A stretch of 64,000 bases of DNA from Pollenia angustigena (Eukaryota; Arthropoda; Insecta; Diptera; Polleniidae), in assembly GCA_930367215.1 (NCBI GenBank), contig OV884056.1:256087127-256151126 (forward strand), written 5' to 3'. Position 1 is the first letter of the stretch; each line of letters opens with the position of its first letter. This document shows positions 58,116 to 64,000 of this stretch, one piece after another. The notes below the pieces were generated by a model, which saw only the letters and a list, made by a program, of their open reading frames with translations, made no database searches and had not been told where the DNA came from. Both the position numbers and the translations under genes were made by a program.

Positions 58116-59006
58116 TGCATATTTTATCAGTTATGCATTTTGATTATAAACATTTTGTAAAAAATTCCACACAAAACAGCATATTTTTGCATATTTGCTT
58201 GTTGAACAAAAATCATTTTTTTGCTTTGTAAGACAAATAAAATTTCAGAAGGGACAAAAATGAAAATACTTAATCAAGAGCTTCAACGTTGTGCCACCAG
58301 CAGTGGTAAATAAATAAACTGAGATAAAAACGCTAGATTGACCAACAAATTTCTAAATAACCATTATTGTTTAACGAAAGCGGCCTACTTCACTATTAAA
58401 CGCGGTTTCAAAATCGGATTTTCCAATTCCGTAGTGTTGACGCCGCGTAATTTACAATTTGTATGGGCATCAACATTTTTGACAACTAGAAAACGCTTGC
58501 CGCTTTTGTTTAGGTACGGCTGTAAGAGTACCATTGCTTTCTTTTTCGATTCGTGGTACAAACTGGAAAACTTTTTCTTAAAGTACCTCCCAACGTAAAC
58601 TTTAAACATTTTTATACACGTGCAAAAATTTCTTGTTCCCTCTACTAGAATCAGCCGTTGACAATATATTAGACTTTTTAGTGTTGTACAGTGTAATTAA
58701 TTAGATAAAAAATATTTCTCCACCGAAAATTGTATAGTAATTACTAGGGTATTCATTAAATCGGGCTTTTGCTTTAATCGGTTAATCGCTCGATTAATTA
58801 ATGGAGGTTTTGGTTTAATCGGTTAATAACCAGTTAATTTTGTTATAATTCGGTTAACCGATTAATAAAGTCATTTTAGTTAATTAAGTCATTTCAATAA
58901 ATAAAATGAAAAATATTATTTGGAGTTTATTGGTAAAAAAAACAATAAAATAACCATTCTTGAACTAAAACGAGCAAATAAAAAAATAATTCATAACTAT
59001 GTACAT

Positions 59007-59938
59007 TAGAGCGACTCAAGTTGTGTGGAAGCAAAAAAAGTGCTCGATGTACCCTCCTAAAAATGAACCTTGGACTTTTTTAAGATGGCTTTTTTTTAAT
59101 TTTTCGGCTCCAGCTTTGACCTCTCGTGAGCTGGACCAGTTTGAAAAAGGGTCTATTTTTGTATGCTTTGTTAATTTAAGAATCTGTTTCCTTACCAGGA
59201 TTTTCTGTAAAAAAAAGGTTTTTGAATTTTTTGTTCGGGGTTGTTTGTAATAAAAGTGCCAAATTAACATATTTTAATCTTTAGTCGATTTAATTAAATA
59301 CGTGTCTCAGCTTTTTTTGAAATTCGTGCTAGTTCGCGTTTTGGCAGAAATGCAATGGGGTGGTAACCTTCGTTTTAAATAGGGCAATATGGGTATCAAA
59401 TTTTATCTTTTGTCAAGTATATCATCTTTGTATGTAAATAGTTCAGATTTTTGCAAATTAGATGCATTTTACACGGTGCTCTGGAATATATATAAATGCA
59501 ATTGTAGTAACTCTAATATGATAGCGGATTTAGTTTCAAGATCACGTATGGATGAAAATAGGACTAAAGAAAGAAAAAAAATATGATCCACGACTTCAAT
59601 TTTTTTTAGTTTGCGAAAAAAATATGCTCCACGACTTGAATTTTTTTTAATTTGCATAAAATGCCACCAAAAAGTCGTGGATCATTTCTTTTTTTCTTTC
59701 TTTAGTCCTATTTTCATCCATACGTGATCTAGAAACCCCATTTGCATATGTTGGTAAGGAAACAGATTCTCAAATTAACAAAAAATACAAAAATATACCC
59801 TTTTTCAAACTGGTCCAGCTTACGAGAGGTCAAAGCTGGAGCCGAAAAATTTAAACTGTCATCTTAAAAAAGTCCAAGGTTCATTTCTAGGAGGGTACAT
59901 CGAGCACTTTTTTTGGTGAGTCGCTCTAATGTACATAA
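59007..59938. mobile_element. Second long hairpin element
   Basis: The ends are TAGAGCGACTCA and its inverse, flanked by ATGTACAT on both sides (58999-59006 and 59939-59946). The outer arms (59007-about 59240 and about 59745-59938) contain GTGCTCGATGTACCCTCCTA, CCAGCTTTGACCTCTCGT and TGGACCAGTTTGAAAAAGGG-type words and their inverses. An inner pair (about 59535-59605 and 59670-59735) pairs around GATCACGTATGGATGAAAAT. About 290 unpaired bases interrupt the left side. Non-coding and foldback-like. The ends resemble TAGACTGGTCGCA of the hairpin at 22188-23270. Confidence 0.85.
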
Positions 59939-60129
59939 AACATATTTTTAATTAATACATACATATTATATATTTATTAAAAAAAAAAAAACTGTGGTAC
60001 CATTTTTAGCAATTATAATCTAAATAAATATTGGAATTGAAGAAAATTATTATTTAATTTGCTTGTTGGTCCCGTTTTTTTCGTCAAATATTTGATAAGT
60101 GTGACCGTAGCTAAGGGGAATTTTATAAA

Positions 60130-60450
60130 GTAATCTTTTAGAAAAATGATTTGGTAAAAATGTCAAGGATTTTAGCGACTCTTTGCTTTAGTTTTGATAA
60201 ATTTTGACTTGGAAAAAATTCTTTCGATTATCATAGATGTTGGAGATATCGAAAGCAACCCATAATACAGAATATCTAATTTCTCAGTCCTTTTCCTGGA
60301 TTTTTCTAAACATATAAAATCTTCCATAATGCTATTAGAGTCCTGTTTTAATTTTTTAAAACTTTTAATTGTTTCGGTTAATACTGTTATTGTGTTAATA
60401 TCGAGAGCTTCTTCTGTTCTGAGGTCATCATCTAACTCATCCTGATGCAA
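60130..60450 (-). pseudogene. hAT transposase C-terminal fragment
   Basis: Minus strand from 60450: an acidic start MHQDELDDDLRTEEALDI, a Lys-rich helix, then YYGLLSISPTSMIIERIFSK followed by SKFIKTKAKSR. The last part is the hAT dimerisation signature (PPTS..ERxFS). It lies within the TAGGG hAT element and is probably the remains of its own transposase; the catalytic domain is not recognisable. Confidence 0.75.
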
Positions 60451-61328
60451 AGCTCAGCACCAAACATTCTGTAAAAAAGTTCATTTCCGAATTTTGTAAT
60501 TTCTGTTTTTGTACTTATTTTAAGAATGTATTTCTAGAAGCAAATATATTCTATGAAAAAATATTTCTAAACACAACTCTTTTGATAAACTTTGGTTCAG
60601 ATAACATTGTAAAATTCTACATGGTTGCCTTGTGGAACGCATTTAAAAAATCGAGATGCTTTGCATTTGATGTTTTAAAACTCAAAAAACACAAAAAATA
60701 TGGTTTTATACTACAAAAAATTTAAAAATTTGGTTACATCGGTTAATCGACTGAAATTAACCTGTTTAATCGTTAATCGAAAAAAGCCAATTTTAAATTA
60801 ACCGATCAGTTAATAGGGTAGTAATTAATCGGTTAACCGAATGAATACCCTAGTAATTACCCCGAGTAAGGAAATTTCTGGGCGGAAAAAAGTTCAAGAT
60901 ATCATTTTATGATTTATTTTATCATTTTAAAATTTAACAACTACTGAATTCCAAATTCTCTGTTGCTATTCTCATATGTGTTGCGAATTGTGGCAACATG
61001 TAAAAGTTTTGTCAGTTACATACATTATTAATTTATCGTGTGAAAAACATATTCACAAATTTAATGTAACAATCAATTTAATTTATTTTTATTCATATTG
61101 CCTCTACACATCTGCAAATACATATGTATGTACGTACTTTCGAACTACGTGCAAGAAGAGAAAAGTAACTAACATTTGACCTTTATTGATTTGAGTATTA
61201 ATTGAGGAGTTCCATATCGAAAAGTTATTGTTGAAATTTAAAGAAGAAAAGATTTTTTTGTTTTAAAAATTAAATTCGATGAACCATAAACAGTTCTACA
61301 AAAACAACCAGAATACTAATTATTGTTT

Positions 61329-62472
61329 TTTATTCCCTTCACAACTAGCGGTAAATGAGGGTATACCAAGTTTGTCTTTTAATGTAAAACTTTTTTAGTA
61401 TTCATCAAAGACCCCATAAAGAATATATATTCTGGGGTCTTGAATAATTCTAAGTTGATTTGGCCGTGTCTGTACAATTGTCTGTCCGTCTACTTAAAAC
61501 ACGCTCACTCGTGAAAGACTCAACAGAAAATATATACTTTTTGGTATCAAATTGCTTTTAGTTATCTAAGGAGTTTGCTAAAGCGGTTTAGTGGAAAAAG
61601 AGTTATTGAACCAAATGTGGAACAACAACACTAACAACTTGATATTTATTTTAAAGAAAAAAAAGCCGAACTTAAATGATTTTCAGGAGGGTGATTTATA
61701 TTAGAGCGATGGTAAGTTATGATCCAATCATCCCAAATTCCGCAGAGTGATTTCTGTTATTAAAAAACATAAATTTCAAGGGGCCTATAGCAAACTATGG
61801 ACCGATCATCACAAAATTTATTAGAGTGATTTTTAGTCTTATAAAACTGTGACGTGCCAAATTTTGTTACGGTAGCATTATTAATTATGGTTTTAGGCGT
61901 ACTAAACTGTTTTCCGGGAGTAGGTTTTATATGTGGTCTAGTGTAAACTATGGACCGATCTTTACGAAATTTCACAGTGTCATTTCTAGTCCTATAAAAC
62001 TGTGCAGTGCAGAAATGTGTTATCATAGAATTATTTGTTACGGTTTTAGTCGTACTATACAGTTTTCCGGGAGTAGAGCTTATATGGGGACTAGGGTAAT
62101 TATGGACGGATCTTTACAGCGTGATTTTCAGTCGAAGAAAACAAATTTTTGCAAAATCTTATATAATTCCGTGTATTTTTACACTATTTATGTTAGTTTT
62201 TGTAACAAAATTATCAATTTTGCTGGATTTCAATCCCAAACTGATTAAGCAATTTGGCACTAAGTTTGCTCATTCCTGAGTGAGAGTGTTTTCAACCGAC
62301 GGACATATGGACAGACAGACGGGCATGGCAAAATCGCTTTAAATTACTGAAGGAGCCAGTATATACATATATACTTTATGGGGTCTGAGATGAATAATAA
62401 AAAAGTTTCACACGGAATGACAAACTTAGTATACCCTCTTTGCAACTACATAATTGTGGTGAAGGGTATAAA
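61329..62472. mobile_element. Repeat family B, complete element with long inverted repeats
   Basis: The left end TTATTCCCTTCACAAC and the inverse of the right end (TTATACCCTTCACCAC) begin inverted repeats that continue for about 200 bases with shared words GAGGGTATACYAAGTTTGTC, GACCCCATAAAG and CTGTCYGTC. Between them are about three tandem units of about 152 bases: cores TATGGACCGATCATCAC near 61796, TATGGACCGATCTTTAC near 61948 and TATGGACGGATCTTTAC near 62100. Non-coding. Other copies: 17208-18094, 23330-24045, and in reverse 62475-62620 and 63679-64000. Confidence 0.75.
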
Positions 62473-62622
62473 AAAGCTCAAATTAGGGGTGATCATTAAA
62501 TTTTGCACAATATGGTTTTATATGAGTAGAAGTAATACAAAAAAAATTTCGTGAAGATCGGTCCATAATTCGCCACACCCCTTGTAAATCCAGTATTAAA
62601 AGAAATAAGTACGCCAAAAATA

Positions 62623-63676
62623 ATGGGTGGTTTTTTAAGAGCGATAGGAAAGTTTTGAAAAAAGACACAATATGCAGAAAAATGCATGAAATCTTTATTT
62701 GAATCGATAGTACGGTCCATATAATTTAATGTTTGAATATTATTTCATACAAATGTTGACAGTGACTGCGCCTTAAATGGTCCATCTGCTTAGTCCAATT
62801 TTGGCATACTCTTTTCAACATTTCGGCCGGTATCTCATGAATAAATGCTTCAATGTTGTCTTCCAATACGTCAATTGTGTGCATGTGTGTATAGACATGA
62901 GCTTTAACATAGGCCCACAGAAAATAGTCTAAAGGCGTTAAATCGGACGATCTAGGCGGCCAATTGACCGGCCCCGAACGTGAAATAAAATGTTAACCGA
63001 ACTCGCCTCTCAATAAGTTCATTGTTAAGTGTGCTGTGTGGCATGTGGCACCGTCTTGTTGAAAGTACATGTCATGCAAGTCAAGCTCTTGCATTTTGGG
63101 CAAAAAAAAAGTTGGATATCATCTCACAGTAGCGCTCACCATTCCCAGTTACGTTACGATTCGCATCTTCTTTGAAGAAGAACGGACCTATGAATCCACC
63201 AGACCATAAACGGCACCAAACTGACTTTTTTGAATGCATTGGTAGCTCTTGCAAGCTTCTGGCTGATCGTAACTCCAAAATCGATAATTCTGCTTATTAA
63301 CGTACCCATTGAGCCAAAAATGAGCTTCGCCGCTGCGATATTTTCTTCACTTCGCACTCTACGTAAGCGTGTTGTAGGTTTAATGTCCAACGATGTAAAT
63401 TTGGTACGAAATTTAGTCACAATAGCCCGAATAGCCGCTTCAGTGGGTCGATTAAACTGACCATAAAATGGAAGAAACGCACGATGAACTTTTTTAACAG
63501 AGCACGCATTTTGATAATTAAATTCAATAATTTGCAAGCGTTGTTCGTTTGTAAGACGATTCATGGTTAAATTATAGACCAAACTGAAGATGTTTGACAG
63601 TGAATAAAAATACGAAACGTGCGTCAGCTGTTTAAACCAGTGTTGCCAAAAAGATAATAGCTAAAAAATCACCCGG
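62623..63676. mobile_element. DD41D mariner (rosa-like), internally deleted
   Basis: The ends are ATGGGTGGTTTTTTAAGAGC and the inverse of CCGGGTGATTTTTTAGCTAT, next to TA on both sides (62621-62622 and 63677-63678). It is inserted in reverse family B sequence, which continues on both sides. It carries the transposase described next. At 1054 bases it is shorter than a full mariner of about 1.3 kb. Confidence 0.85.
62726..63564 (-). pseudogene. DD41D Tc1/mariner transposase with internal deletion
   Basis: Starts MNRLTNEQRLQIIEFNYQN at 63564, with the helix-turn-helix region through YGQFNRPTEAAIRAIVTKFR and RLRRVRSEENIAA. A deletion then joins this to GEAHFWLNGYVNKQN near 63330, removing most of the linker and the first catalytic Asp (FSDEAHF has become SGEAHF). 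Later: YFQQDGATCHTAH with the second Asp at 63055-63053, and NWPPRSSDLTPLD with the third at 62929-62927. The gap is exactly 41 codons, hence DD41D, the rosa family of Tc1/mariner. Frameshifts and a stop in the GEFG region make it inactive. C-terminus HLYEIIFKH at 62755-62729. Confidence 0.9.
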
Positions 63677-63678
63677 TA

Positions 63679-64000
63679 GTAACAAATAATGCTATTATAG
63701 TAAAATTTGGGATATCATAGTATCATAAGACTGGATAAACACGCCCATATTCCGTGAACACCGGCCCCATATAAAGCCCACTATTTAAAAACACTTAAGT
63801 ATGGCTAAAAACGTAACAAATATTGCTTTTGTCGCAAAATTTGGATTCTCATAGTTCTATAAGACAAGAAATTACATTGCAAAATTCGTCAAGATTGATT
63901 CATAATTCTCCACTCCCAGAAAACAATTTAGTGCACTCAAAAGAAAAAGCAATTCATCTGACTCAAATTAATCCGAAGTGATATTAATAGTACGGTGAAT
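63679..64000 (-). repeat. Repeat family B, partial copy at the window edge
   Basis: Reverse-strand family B units: inverse of TATGGGGCCGGTGTTC, and the words AATATTGCTTTTGTCGCAAA and GTTCTATAAGACAAGAAATT. It continues the sequence at 62475-62620 across the DD41D insertion. The copy probably runs out of the window. Confidence 0.6.

Larger units (their letters stand above)
58745..60852. mobile_element. hAT element with TAGGGTATTCAT ends and a nested hairpin
   Basis: The ends are TAGGGTATTCATTAAATCGG and the inverse of TAGGGTATTCATTCGGTTAA, flanked by the 8-base duplication GTAATTAC (58737-58744 and 60853-60860). Many CGGTTAATCG-type words fill both end regions (58770-58870 and 60730-60840), as likely transposase binding repeats. 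It contains a decayed hAT transposase on the minus strand and a hairpin insert (59007-59938). Confidence 0.92.

Noticed and set aside
58338..58609. 86-codon plus and 74-codon minus frames
   Set aside because: They overlap on opposite strands with no recognisable domain; neither has clear start or splice context.

Overview
This window reads as nuclear DNA of a higher fly (Diptera, probably Schizophora). It is strongly AT-rich, has no bacterial-style gene packing, and holds a short 64-base intron. It contains exons of a photoreceptor-type TRP channel paralog and many insect transposon families (DD41D mariner of the rosa type, piggyBac-like, hAT, pogo-like, Harbinger-like, a P-like relic, Penelope, jockey-type LINEs, Helentron-like repeats). 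Species cannot be fixed from the sequence alone.

Only two stretches look like host genes, both on the minus strand. At 26055-26208 there is a probable first coding exon ending in a strong splice donor; its product is not recognised. At 35173-35762 there are three N-terminal exons of a TRP-family channel (ankyrin region). The third exon stops at the end of a 1.8 kb inverted-repeat element, and no later TRP exon was recognised downstream. The locus is therefore probably a truncated paralog or a TE-broken gene.

The rest is a layered transposon deposit, read by target-site duplications (TSDs) and terminal inverted repeats (TIRs). 2.7-3.6 kb: hAT-type MITE with a smaller element inside it. 3.6-7.9 kb: solo LTR interrupted by three elements, one of them piggyBac-like and carrying a dead DD41D transposase. 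10.9-14.4 kb: small MITEs and a jockey-type LINE split by a TAGRG-type element; removing that insert restores the LINE reading frame. 16.2-20.7 kb: an element rich in a GGTAATGAC motif with a hAT element inside it, a second LINE remnant and the second hAT MITE copy. 21.3-25.2 kb: degenerate hAT material hosting a near-perfect 1.1 kb hairpin element. 28.5-33.4 kb: Helentron-like repeat, a LINE remnant, MITEs and an inverted-repeat insert. 33.4-37.9 kb: TIR element, trp-like exons, and an element with an unclassified transposon ORF. 39.4-44.6 kb: tRNA-Ser-like SINE, nested TA elements, Helentron-like repeat, pogo-like element. 45.2-48.0 kb: P-like relic with a possible THAP finger, then MITEs. 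49.6-56.4 kb: a transposon ORF split by a TA element, which itself took in a solo LTR and a head-to-head Penelope pair. 57.6-64 kb: piggyBac transposase fragment, a hAT element with a second long hairpin inside it, a long-TIR repeat family, and a second DD41D element.

No operons, CRISPR arrays, rRNA genes or intact tRNA genes were seen. Most protein-like stretches are broken transposon genes. The main value of the window is the nested insertion order, the truncated TRP paralog, two long hairpin elements that could template small RNAs, and several non-autonomous families with unusual motif architecture.
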